From positions 59,905,746 through 59,969,745 of the forward strand of contig NC_073691.1 in the NCBI RefSeq assembly GCF_029784155.1: 64,000 nt of DNA. The letters are read 5' to 3'. The DNA comes from Uranotaenia lowii. Lineage: Eukaryota > Arthropoda > Insecta > Diptera > Culicidae. Position numbers and translations under genes: made by a program. This document shows, in pieces, positions 26,801-39,500 of the stretch. The first letter of the stretch is position 1; every line of letters starts with the position of its first letter. The notes under the pieces were generated by a model, which was given only the letters and a program-made list of their open reading frames with translations, was not told where the DNA came from and searched no databases.

Positions 26801-26842
26801 GCTTCTCAAACTCGCTACTCAAATCCGCTACACAATCTCGCT
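20813..26842. repeat. 6,030-bp higher-order repeat, copy 2
   Basis: Near-identical, directly adjacent copy of 14783-20812. The junction at 20812/20813 is visible as an abrupt switch from the end-of-X variant order (CTACACAATCTCGCTAC) to the start-of-X order containing CAAATCCTCTACTC. A further Y-type block follows. Confidence 0.85.
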
Positions 26843-29530
26843 ACCCAAACTCGCTACTCAAACTCGCTACTCAAACTCGCTACCCAAACTCGCTACTCAA
26901 ATCCGCTACTCAAACTCGCTACTCAAACTTGCTACTCAAACTCGCTACTCAAATTCGCTACTCAAACTCGCTACTCAAACTTGCTACTCAAACTCGCTAC
27001 TCAAATTCGCTACTCAAACTCGCTACTCAAACTCGCTACTCAAATCCGCTACTCAAACTCGCTACTCTAATCCGCTACTCAAAATTGCTACTCAATCTCG
27101 CTACTCAAATCCGCTACTCAAATCTGCTACTCAAACTCGCTACTCAAACTCGCTACTCAAATCCGCTACTCAAACTCGCTCCTCAAACTCGCTACTCAAA
27201 CTCGCTACTCAACTCGCTAATCAAATCCGCTATTCAAACTCGCTACTCAAATCTGCTACTCAAACTCACTACTTTAATCCGTTACTCAAAATTGCTACTC
27301 CAATCCGCTACTCAAACTCGCTACTCAAATCCGCTACTCAAACTCGCTACTCAAATTTGCTACTCAAATTCGCTTCTTAAATACGCTTCTCAATTTCGCT
27401 ACTCAAATTCGCTTCTCAAACTCGCTACTCAAATCCGCTACTCAATCTCGCTACACAACCTCGCTACTCAAACTCGCTACTCAAACTCGCTACTCAAACT
27501 CGCTACTCAAATCCGCTACTCAAACTCGCTACTCAAACTCGCTTCTCAAATCCGCTACTCAATCTCGCTACTCAATCTCGCTACTCAAACTCGCTACTCA
27601 AACTCGTTACTCAAACTCGCTACTCAAATCCGCTACTCAAACTCGCTATTCAAACTTGCTATTCAAACTCGCTACTCAAATTCGCTACTCAAACTCGCTA
27701 CTCAAACTCACTACTCAAACTCGCTACTCAAACTCGCTACTCAAATCCGCTACTCAAACTCGCTACTCAAACTCGCTACTCAAATCCGCTACTCAAACTC
27801 GCTCCTCAAACTCGCTACTCAAACTCGCTACTCAAATCCGCTACTCAAACTCGCTACTCAAACTCGCTACTCAAACTCGCTACTCAAATCCGATACTCAA
27901 ACTCGCTATTCAAACTTGCTACTCAAATTCCTTACTCAAACTCGCTACTCAAACTCGCTACTCAAATTGGCTACTCAAACTCGCTACTCAAATCCGCTAC
28001 TCAAACTCGCTACTCAAATTCGCTACTCAAATCCGCTACTCAAACTCGCTACTCAAACTCGCTACTCAAATCCGATACTCAAACTCGCTCCTCAAACTCG
28101 CTACTCAAAGTCGCTACTCAAACTCGCTACTCGAATTTGCTACTCAAATTCGCAACTCAAATCCGCTACTCAAACTCGCTACTCAAATCCGCCACTCAAA
28201 CTCGCTACTCAAATCCACTACTCAATTTCGCTACTCAAATTTGCTACTCAAACTCGCTACTCAAATCCGCTACTCAAACTCGCTACTCAAACTCGCTACT
28301 CAAACTCGCTACTAAAACTCGCTACTCAAACTCGCTTCTCAAATCCACTACTCAAACTCGCTACTCAAACTTGCTACTCAAATTCCCTACTCAAACTCGC
28401 TACTCAAACTCGCTACTCAAACTCGCTTCTCAAACTCGCTACTCAAACTCGCTACTCAAACTCGCTACTCAAACTCGCTACTCAAAGTCGCTACTCAAAC
28501 TCGCTACTCAAACTCGCTACTCAAATTCGCTACTCAAACTCGCTACTCAAACTCGCTACTCAAATCCGCTACTCAAACTCGCAACTCAAACTCGCTACTC
28601 AAATCCGATACTCAAACTCGCCATTCAAACTTGCTACTCAAATTCCTTACTCAAAGTCGCTACTCAAACTCGCTACTCAAATTCGCTACTCAAATCCGCT
28701 ACTCAAACTCGCTACTCAAACTCGCTACTCAAATCCGCTACTCAAACTCGCTCCTCAAACTCGCTACTCAAAGTCGCTACTCAAACTCGCTACTCAAATC
28801 CGCTACTCAAACTCGCTACTCAAATCCGCTACTCAAACTCGCTACTCAAATCCGCCACTCAAACTCGCTAATCAAATCCGCTACTCAATTTCACCACTCA
28901 AATTTGCTACTCAAACTCGCTACTCAAATCCGCTACTCAAACTCGCTACTTAAACTCGCTACTCAAACTCGCTACTCAAACTCGCTACTCAAACTCGCTA
29001 CTCAAACTCGCTACTCAAACTCGCTACTCAAACTCGCTACTCAAACTCGCTACTCAAACTCGCTACTCAAACTCGCTACTCAAACTCGCTACTGAAACTC
29101 GCTACTCAAACTCGCTACTCAAACTCGCTACTCAAACTCGCTACTCAAACTCGCTACTCAAATCCGCTACTCAAATTCGCTACTCAAACTCGCTACTAAA
29201 ACTCGCTACTCAAACTCGCTTCTCAAATCCACTACTCAAACTCGCTACTCAAACTTGCTACTCAAATTCCCTACTCAAACTCGCTACTCAAATTCGCTAC
29301 TCAAATTCGCTACTCAAACTCGCTACTCAAACTCACTACTCAAACTCGCTACTCAAACTCGCTACTCAAATCCGCTACTCAAACTCGCTACTCAAACTCG
29401 CTACTCAAATCCGCTACTCAAACTCGCTCCTCAAACTCGCTACTCAAACTCGCTACTCAATTTCGCTACTCAAACTCGCTACTAAAATTCGCTACTCAAA
29501 TCCGCTACTCAAACTCGCTTTTCAAACTTG
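26843..29530. repeat. third Y-type higher-order block
   Basis: Continues the 4,353-bp periodicity (offset 10,383 bp from 16460). It is slightly more diverged than copies 1 and 2: for example an 11-bp unit present at about 18449 and 24479 is replaced here by full 13-bp units near 28820, and several single-base changes occur. Confidence 0.75.
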
Positions 29531-31310
29531 CTACTCAAATTCCTTACTCAAACTCGCTACTCAAACTCGCTACTCAAATCCGCTACTCAAACTCGCTACT
29601 CAAATCCGCTACTCAAACTCGCTACTCAAACTCGCTACTCAAACCCGCTACTCAAACTCGCTACTCAAACTCGCTACTCAAACTCGCTACTCAAATCCGC
29701 TACTCAAACTCGCTTCTCAAATCCGCTACTCAAACTTGCTACTCAAATTTGCTACTCAAATTCGCTACTTAAATTCGCTACTCAATTTCGCTACTCAAAT
29801 TCGCTACTCAAACTCGCTACTTAAATCCGCTACTCATCTCGTTACTCAAACTCGCTACTCAAACTCGCTACTCAAACTCGCTACTCAAACTCGCTACTCA
29901 AACTCGCTACTCAAATCCGCTACTCAAACTCGCTACTCAAACTTGCTTCTCAAATTCCCTACTCAAACTCGCTACTCAAACTCGCTACTCAAACTCGCTA
30001 CTCAAACTCGCTACTCAAACTCGCTACTCAAACTCGCTACTCAAACTCGCTACTCAAACTCGCTACTCAAACTCGCTACTCAAACTCGCTAATCAAATCC
30101 GCTACTCAAACTCGCTACTCAAACTCGCTACTCAAATACGCTACTCAAACTCGCTACTCAAACTCGCTCCTCAAACTCGCTACTCAAACTCGCTACTCAA
30201 ACTCGCTACTCAAACTCGCTACTCAAACTCGCTACTCAAACTCGCTAATCAAACTCGCTACTCAAACTCGCTAATCAAACTCGCTACTCAAACTCGCTAA
30301 TCAAACTCGCTACTCAAACTCGCTAATCAAACTCGCTACTCAAACTCGCTACTCAAACTCGCTACTTAAACTCGCTACTCAAACTCGCTACTCAAATTCG
30401 CTATTTAAATTCGCTACTCAATTTCGCTACTCAAATTCGCTACTCAAACTCGCTACTCAAACTCGCTACTCAAATTCGCTACTCAAACTCGCTACTCAAA
30501 TCTCGCTACTTAAATTCGCTACTCATTTTCGCTACTCAAATTCGCTACTCAAACTTGCTATTCAAATCCGCTACTCATCTCGTTACTCAAACTCGCTACT
30601 TAAACTCGCTACTCAAACTCGCTACTCAAACTCGCTACTCAAATTCGCAACTCAAATCCACTACTCAAACTCGGTACTCAAACTCGCTACTCAAATCCGC
30701 TACTCAAACTCGCTACTCAAACTCGCTACTTAAACTCGCTACTCAAACTTGCTACTCAAATTTGCTACTCAAACTCGCTACTCAAACTCGCTACTCAAAC
30801 TCGCTACTCAAACTCGCTACTCAAACTCGCTACTCAAACTCGCTACTCAAACTCGCTACTCAAACTCGCTACACAAACTCGCTACTCAAACTCGCTACAC
30901 AAACTCGCTACTCAAACTCGCTACTCAAACTCGCTACTCAAACTCGCTACTCAAACTCGCTACTCAAACTCGCTAATCAAATTCGCTACTCAAACTCGCT
31001 ACTCAAACTCGCTACTCAAACTCGCTACTCAAACTTGCTACTCAAACTCGCAACTCAAATCCGCTACTCAAACTCGCTACTCAAACTCGCTACTCAAACT
31101 CGCTACTCAAACTCGCTACTCAAACTCGCTACTCAAACTTGCTACTCAAACTTGCTACTTAAATCCGCTTCTCAAACTCGCTACTCAAATCCGCTTCTCA
31201 AACTCGCAATTCAAATTCACTACTCAAACTCGCTTCTCGAACTCGCTACTCAAATACGCTACTCAAACTCGCTACTCGAACTTGCTTCTAAAATCCGCCA
31301 CTTAAACTCG

Positions 31311-31997
31311 TTGTTATTTTGTTGTAATTTTTGTAATTTTTTTTAATTTTTGTAATTTTTGTAATTTTTGTAATTTTTGTAATTTTTGTAATTTTTGTAA
31401 TTTTTGTAATTTTTGTAATTTTTGTAATTTTTGTAATTTTTGTAATTTTTGTAATTTTTGTAATTTTTGTAATTTTTGTAATTTTTGTAATTTTTGTAAT
31501 TTTTGTAATTTTTGTAATTTTTTGTATTTTTTGTAATTTTTGTTATTTTGTTTTTTTGTTATTTTTGTAATTGTTGTAATTTTTGTAATTTTGGTAATTT
31601 TGTTATTTTTGTAATTTTTGTTATTTTTGTAATTTTTGTAATTTTTGTAATTTTTGTAATTTTTGTAATTTTTGTAATTTTTGTAATTTTTGTAATTTTT
31701 GTAATTTTTGTAATTTTTGTAATTTTTGTAATTTTTGTAATTTTTGAAATTTTTGTAATTTTTGTAATTTTTGTAATTTTTGTAATTTTTGTAATTTTTG
31801 TAATTTTTGTAATTTTTGTAATTTTTGTAATTTTTGTAATTTTTGTAATTTTTGTAATTTTTGTAATTTTTGTAATTTTTGTAATTTTTGTAATTTTTGT
31901 AATTTTTGTAATTTTTGTAATTTTTGTAATTTTTGTAATTTTTGTAATTTTTGTAATTTTTGTAATTTTTGTAATTTTTGTAATTTTTGTAATTTTT
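31311..31997. repeat. 9-bp satellite (GTAATTTTT)n, array 2
   Basis: About 75 copies. It starts with a short entry segment (TTGTTATTTTGTTGTAATTT) that recurs at about 47633, and carries a distinctive irregular segment at about 31521-31620 that recurs twice in array 3. It ends at junction J copy 2. It lies in the same orientation as 9690-10632. Confidence 0.96.
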
Positions 31998-32043
31998 ATT
32001 TTTTGTATTTTATGTTATTTGTTATTTTTCAAATTTTATAAAA
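31998..32043 (+). repeat. satellite junction segment J, copy 2
   Basis: Same sequence as 10633-10678. The 13-bp units that follow keep the same variant order as those after copy 1 for well over 1 kb, apart from single-base changes and the gain or loss of whole 13-bp units. Confidence 0.9.
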
Positions 32044-33118
32044 CTCAAATCCGCTACTCAAATCCGCTACTCAAACTCGCTACTCAAATCCGCTACTCAA
32101 ACTCGCTACTCCAATTCGCTACTCAAACTCGCTACTCAAATCTCGCTACTTAAATTCGCTACTCATTTTCGCTACTCAAATTCGCTACTCAAACTTGCTA
32201 TTCAAATCCGCTACTCAAACTCGCTACTCAAACTCGCTACTCAAACTCGCTACTCGAACTCGCTACTTAAATCCGCTACTCAAAATCGCTACTCAAACTC
32301 GCTACTCAAATCCGCTACTCAAACTCGCTACTCGAATCCACTACTCAAACTCGCTACTCATATCCGCTACTCAAATTCGCTACTTAAATTCGCTACTCAA
32401 TTTCGCTACTCAAATTCGCTACTCAAACTCGTTACTCAAATCCGCTACTCAAACTCGCTACTCAAATTCGCTACTCAAACTCGCTACTCAAATCCGCTAC
32501 TCAAACTCGCTACTCAAACTCGCTACTCAAACTCGCTACTCAAACTCGCTACTCAAACTCGCTACTCAAACTCGCTACTCGAACTCGCTACTTAAATCCG
32601 CTACTCAAACTCGCTACTCAAATTTGCTACTCAAATCCGCTACTCAAACTCGCTACTGGAATCCGCTACTCAAACTCGCTACTCAAATTTGCTACTCAAA
32701 TTCGCCACTTAAATTCGCTACTCAATTTCGCTACTCAAATTCGCCACTCAAACTCGCTACTCAAATCCGCTACTCAAACTCGCTACTCAAATTCGCTACT
32801 CAAACTCGCTACTCAAATCCGCTACTCAAACTCGCTACTCAAACTCGCTACTCAAACTCGCTACACAAACTCGCTACTCAAACTCGCTACTCAAATCCGC
32901 TTCTCAAACTTGCTTCTCAAACTCGCTACCCAAACTCGCTACTCGAACTCGCTACTCAAACTCGCTACTCAAACTCGCTACTCAAACTCGCTACTCAAAC
33001 TCGCTACTCAAATCCGCTACTCAAAATCGCTACTCAAATTCGCTACTCAAACTCGCTACTCAAATCCGCTACTCAAACTCGCTACTCAAACTCGCTACTC
33101 AAACTCGCTACTCAAATC
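32041..33118. repeat. 13-bp satellite block B, part 1
   Basis: Paralogous to 10676-11740 in variant order (offset 21,365 bp, becoming 21,378 after the gain of one 13-bp unit). It is interrupted at 33118 by a retroinsertion. Confidence 0.96.
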
Positions 33119-33563
33119 AAAGAAAAATTGAGTCGTTAAAAACCGATCGATCAGTGACCAGTTTTCTTCTTTTATAATTAATTTTTGTAGCAATTTAGTT
33201 TCTTTGTGTGTTCTTTTTTTTTTTTTTTTATTAATTATTTAAATTATAATGTCTTATTTGATTAAATGTTTGCTTAGTAGTATTAATATCAAATAGTGGA
33301 TCTCTTTAAAGGAAATCTGTTTTCCATTGAGATCCATGTAGTATTTAATTTAGTATTATCATTACAGTTCCTCGCACTAAATTTAAACATTTCAGTTCTC
33401 AGCATGAGTAAAATTTTGCCCGCGTTTTTTATTAATTTTTGTTGCTGCCAGACATGCTGAGAACAGTAGCGTCCATTACCAGGGGGCTCTAATGAGCTTT
33501 TTGGTGTGGGGGAGTGTGGTGGGCCGCTACAAATTTCTTATATAAAAAAAAAAAAAAAAAAAA
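33119..33563 (+). mobile_element. poly(A)-tailed retroinsertion (5'-truncated non-LTR element or similar)
   Basis: A 445-bp unique, AT-rich sequence inside the 13-bp satellite ending in a run of 23 A (33544-33566). The target AAATC stands at 33114-33118 and again at 33564-33568, sharing A residues with the tail. The paralogous satellite at 11731-11741 is the empty site, and the net length gain there is exactly 450 bp, matching 445 bp plus a 5-bp duplication. No open frame of note. A perfect 12-bp inverted repeat (GTTCTCAGCATG at 33395-33406, its complement at 33453-33464) could form a 3' hairpin. Tail, truncation and duplication fit target-primed reverse transcription. The parent element is not recognised; a processed transcript is the alternative. 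Confidence 0.82.
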
Positions 33564-36500
33564 AAATCCGCTACTCAAACTCGCTACTCAAACTCGCTAC
33601 TCAAACTCGCTACTCAAACTCGCTACTCAAACTCGCTACTCAAATCCGCTTCTCAAACTCGCTACTCAAACTCGCTACTCATATTTGCTACTCAAACTCG
33701 CTACTCAAACTCGCTACTCAAACTCGCTACTCAAACTCGCTACTCAAACTCGCTACTCAAACTCGCTACTAAAACTCGCTACTCAAACTCGCTACTCAAA
33801 CTCGCTACTCAAACTTGCTATTCAAATCCGCTACTCAAATCCGCTACTCAAACTCGCTACTCAAATCCGCTACTCAAACTCGCTACTCGAATCCGCTACT
33901 CGAATCCGCTACTCGAATCCGCTACTCAAACTCGCTACTCGAATTTGCTACTCAAATTCGCTACTTGAATTCGCTACTCAATTTCGCTACTGAAATTCGC
34001 TACTCAAACTCGCTACTCAAATCCGCTACTCAAACTCGCTACTCAAACTCGCTACTCAAACTGGCTACTCAAACTCGCTACTCAAACTCGCTACTCAAAT
34101 CCGCAACTAAAACTCGCTACTCAAACTCGCTACTCAAATCCGCTTCTCATACTCGCTACTCGAATCCGCTACTCAAACTCGCTACTCAAATTTGCTACTC
34201 AAATTCGCTACTTAAATTCGCTACTCAAACTTGCTACTCAAATTCGCTACTTAAACTCGCTACTCAAATCTGCTACTCAAACTCGCTACTCAAACTCGCT
34301 ACTCAAACTCACTACTCAAATCCGCTACTCAAAATCGCTACTCAAACTCGCTACTCAATTCCGCTACTCAAACTCGCTACTCGAATCCGCTACTCAAACT
34401 CGCTACTCAAATTTGCTACTCAAATTCGCTATTTAAATTCGCTACTCAATTTCGCTACTCAAATTCGCTACTCAAACTCGCTACTCAAATCCGCTACTCA
34501 AACTCGCTACTCAACTTGCTAGTCAAATTCCCTACTCAAACTCGCTACTCAAACTCGCTACTCAAACTCGCTACTCAAATTCGCTACTCAAACTCGCTAC
34601 TTAAATCCGCTACTCAAACTCGCTACTCAAACTCGCTACTCAAACTCGCTACTCAAACTCGCTACTGAAATCCGCTACTCACACTCACTACTCAAACTCG
34701 CTACTTAAACTCGCTACTCAAACTCACTACTCAAATCCGCTACTCAAACTCGCTACTCAAACTTGCAACTCAAATTCCCTACTCAAACTCGCTACTCAAA
34801 CTCGCTTCTCAAACTCGCTACTCAAACACGCTACTCAAATTCGTTACTCAAACTCGCTACTCAAACTCGCTACTCAAATCCGCTACTCAAACTCGCTCCT
34901 CAAACTTGCTACTCAAACTCGCTACTCAAATCCGCTACTCAAACTCTCTACTCAATTCCGCTACTCAAACTCGTTACTCAAATCCGCTACTCAAACCCGC
35001 TATTCAAACTTGCTACTCAAATTCCTTACTCAAACTCGCTACTCAAACTCGCTACTCAAATTTGCTACTCAAAAACGCTACTCAAACTCGCTACTCAATC
35101 TCGCTACTCAAACTCGCTACTCAAATCCGCTACTCAAACTCGCTACTCAAACTCGCTACTCAAATTCGCTATTTAAATTCGCTACTCAATTTCGCTACTC
35201 AAATTCGCTACTCAAACTCGCTACTCAAATCCGCTACTCAAACTCGCTACTCAAACTTGCTAGTCAAATTCCCTACTCAAACTCGCTACTCAAACTCGCT
35301 ACTCAAACTCGCTACTCAAATTCGCTACTCAAACTCGCTACTTAAATCCGCTACTCAAACTCGCTACTCAAACTCGCTACTCAAACTCGCTACTCAAACT
35401 CGCTACTGAAATCCGCTACTCACACTCGCTACTCAAACTCGCTACTTAAACTCGCTACTCAAACTCACTACTCAAATCCGCTACTCAAACTCGCTACTCA
35501 AACTTGCAACTCAAATTCCCTACTCAAACTCGCTACTCAAACTCGCTTCTCAAACTCGCTACTCAAACACGCTACTCAAATTCGTTACTCAAACTCGCTA
35601 CTCAAACTCGCTACTCAAATCCGCTACTCAAACTCGCTCCTCAAACTTGCTACTCAAACTCGCTACTCAAATCCGCTACTCAAACTCTCTACTCAATTCC
35701 GCTACTCAAACTCGCTACTCAAATCCGCTACTCAAACCCGCTATTCAAACTTGCTACTCAAATTCCTTACTCAAACTCGCTACTCAAACTCGCTACTCAA
35801 ATTTGCTACTCAAACTCGCTACTCAAACTCGCTACTCAATCTCGCTACTCAAACTCGCTACTCAAATCCGCTACTCAAACTCGCTACTCAAACTCGCTAC
35901 TCAAATCCGCTACTCAAACTCGCTCCTCAAACTCGCTACTCAAACTCGCTACTCAAACTCGCTACTCAAATCCGCTACTCAAACTCGCTACTCAAATCCG
36001 CTACTCAAACTCGCTACTCAAATCCGCTACTCAAAGTCGCTACTCAAATTTGCTACTCAAATTCGCTACTTAAATTCACTACTCAATTTCGCTACTCAAA
36101 TTCGCTACTCAAACTCGCTACTCAAATCCGCTACTCAATCTCGCTACTCAAACTCGCTACTCAAACTCGCTACTCAAACTCGCTACTCAAACTCGCTACT
36201 CAAATCCGCTACTCAAACTCGCTACTCAAACTTGCTACTCAAACTCGCTACTCAAATTCGCTACTCAAACTCGCTACTCAAACTTGCTACTCAAACTCGC
36301 TACTCAAATTCGCTACTCAAACTCGCTACTCAAACTCGCTACTCAAATCCGCTACTCCAACTCGCTACTCTAATCCGCTACTCAAAATTGCTACTCAAAC
36401 TCGCTACTCAAATCCGCTACTCAAACTCGCTACTCAAATCCGCTACTCAAACTCGCTACTCAAATCCGCTACTCAAACTCGCTCCTCAAACTCGCTACTC

Positions 36501-39500
36501 AAACTCGCTACTCAACTCGCTAATCAAATCCGCTATTCAAACTCGCTACTCAAATCTGCTACTAAAACTCACAACTTTTATCCGCTACTCAAAATTGCTA
36601 CTCCAATCCGCTACTCAAACTCGCTACTCAAATCCGCTACTCAAACTCGCTTCTCAAATTTGCTACTCAAATTCGATTCTTAAATTCGCTTCTCAATTTC
36701 GCTACTCAAATTCGCTACTCAAACTCGCTACTCAAATCCGCTACTCAATCTCGCTACTCAACCTCGCTACTCAAACTCGCTACTCAAACTCGCTACTCAA
36801 ACTCGCTACTCAAATCCGCTACTCAATCTCGCTACTCAACCTCGCTACTCAAACTCGCCACTCAAACTCGCTACTCAAACTCGCTACTCAAATCCGCTTC
36901 TCAAACTCGCTACTCAAACTCGCTTCTCAAATCCGCTACTCAATCTCGCTACTCAATCTCGCTACTCAAACTCGCTACTCAAACTCGCTACTCAAACTCG
37001 CTACTCAAATTCGCTACTCAAACTCGCTACTCAAATCTCGCTACTTAAATTCGCTACTCATTTTCGCTACTCAAATTCGCTACTCAAACTTGCTATTCAA
37101 ATCCGCTACTCAAACTCGCTACTCAAACTCGCTACTCAAACTCGCTACTCGAACTCACTACTTAAATCCGCTACTCAAAATCGCTACTCAAACTCGCTAC
37201 TCAAATCCGCTACTCAAACTCGCTACTCGAATCCACTTTTCAAACTCGCTACTCAAATCCGCTACTCAAATTCGCTACTTAAATTCGCTACTCAATTTCG
37301 CTACTCAAATTCGCTACTCAAACTCGTTACTCAAATCCGCTACTCAAACTCGCTACTCAAATTCGCTACTCAAACTCGCTACTCAAATCCTCTACTCAAA
37401 CTCGCTACTCAAACTCGCTACTCAAACTCGCTACTCAAACTCGCTACTCAAACTCGCTACTCAAACTCGCTACTCGAACTCGCTACTTAAATCCGCTACT
37501 CAAACTCGCTACTCAAATTTGCTACTCAAATCCGCTACTCAAACTCGCTACTGGAATCCGCTACTCAAACTCGCTATTCAAACTTGCTACTCAAATTCGC
37601 TACTCAAACTCGCTACTCAAATCCGCTACTCAAACTCGCTACTCAAACTCGCTACTCAAACTCGCTACACAAACTCGCTACTCAAACTCGCTACTCAAAT
37701 CCGCTTCTCAAACTTGCTACTCAAACTCGCTACTCAAACTCGCTACTCGAACTCGCTACTCAAACTCGCTACTCAAACTCGCTACTCAAATTCGCTGCTC
37801 AAACTCGCTACTCAAATCCGCTACTCAAAATCGCTACTCAAATTCGCTACTCAAACTCGCTACTCAAATCCGCTACTCAAACTCGCTACTCAAACTCGCT
37901 ACTCAAACTCGCTACTCAAATCCGCTACTCAAACTCGCTACTCAAACTCGCTACTCAAACTCGCTACTCAAACTCGCTACTCAAACTCGCTACTCATATC
38001 CGCTTCTCAAACTCGCTACTCAAACTCGCTACTCAAATCCGCTACTCAAACTCGCTACTCAAACTCGCTACTCAAACTCGCTAATCAAACTCGCTACTCA
38101 AACTCGCTACTCAAACGCGCTACTCAAACTCGCTTCTCAAACTCGCTACTCAAACTCGCTACTCAAACTCGCTACTCGAACTCGCTACTCAAATCCGCTA
38201 CTCAAACTCGCTACTCAAATCCGCTACTCAAACTCGCTACTCGAATCCGCTACTCGAATCCGCTACTCGAATCCGCTACTCAAACTCGCTACTCGAATTT
38301 GCTACTCAAATTCGCTACTTGAATTCGCTACTCAATTTCGCTACTGAAATTCGCTACTCAAACTCGCTACTCAAATCCGCTACTCAAACTCGCTACTCAA
38401 ACTCGCTACTCGAACTCGCTACTCAAACTCGCTACTCAAACTCGCTACTCAAATCCGCAACTAAAACTCGCTACTCAAACTCGCTACTCAAATCCGCTTC
38501 TCATACTCGCTACTCGAATCCGCTACTCAAATTTGCTACTCAAATTCGCTACTTAAATTCGCTACTCAAACTTGCTACTCAAATTCGCTACTTAAACTCG
38601 CTACTCAAATCTGCTACTCAAACTCGCTACTCAAACTCGCTACTCAAACTCACTACTCAAATCCGCTACTAAAAATCGCTACTCAAACTCGCTACTCAAA
38701 TCCGCTACTCAAACTCGCTACTCGAATCCGCTACTCAAACTCGCTACTCAAATTTGCTACTCAAATTCGCTATTTAAATTCGCTACTCAATTTCGCTACT
38801 CAAATTCGCTACTCAAACTCGCTACTCAAATCCGCTACTCAAACTCGCTACTCAAACTCGCTACTCAAACTCGCAACTCAATATCGCTATTCAAATCCGC
38901 TACTCAAACTCGCTATTCAAACTTGCTAGTCAAATTCTCTACTCAAACTCGCTACTCAAACTCGCTACTCAAACTCGCTACTCAAACTCGCTACTCAAAT
39001 TCGCTTCTCAAACTCGCTACTCAAATCCGCTACTCAAACTCGCTACTCAAACTCGCTACTTAAATCCGCTACTCACACTCGCTACTCAAACTCGCTACTC
39101 AAACTCGCTACTCAAACTCACTACTCAAATCCGCTACTCAAACTTGCTACTCAAACTTGCAACTCAAATTCCCTACTCAAACTCGCTACTCAAACTCGCT
39201 TCTCAAACTCGCTACTCAAACTCGCTACTCAAACTCGTTACTCAAACTCGCTACTCAAACTCGCTACTCAAATCCGCTACTCAAACTCGCTCCTCAAACT
39301 CGCTACTCAAACTCGCTACTCAAATCCGCTACTCAAACTCTCTACTCAATTCCGCTACTCAAACTCGCTACTCAAATCCGCCACTCAAACCCGCTATTCA
39401 AACTTGCTACTCTAATTCCTTACTCAAACTCGCTACTCAAATTCGCTACTCAAATTTGCTACTCAAACTCGCTACTCAAACTCGCTACTCAATCTCGCTA

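Larger units (their letters stand above)
10679..31310. repeat. 13-bp satellite block A (CTACTCAAACTCG and variants)
   Basis: About 1,590 copies of a 13-bp unit. Main variants differ in the last five bases: ACTCG, ATCCG, ATTCG, ATTTG and ACTTG; less common changes are CTTCTC or CTCCTC for CTACTC, and CTTAA or CTAATC, which create stop codons. A few units have lost bases (for example near 18450 and 13888). Since 13 is not a multiple of 3, all three plus frames read the same 39-bp-periodic peptide (LLKLATQTRYSNS type) while the minus strand is closed by TAG and TGA in every unit. Plus-strand frames of up to several hundred codons are therefore expected by chance, and nothing suggests they are translated. 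Variant order defines higher-order repeats, listed separately. Confidence 0.97.

Noticed and set aside
10679..31310. CRISPR-like array (regular short repeats)
   Set aside because: There are no unique spacers between repeats; units abut directly, and the context is eukaryotic.
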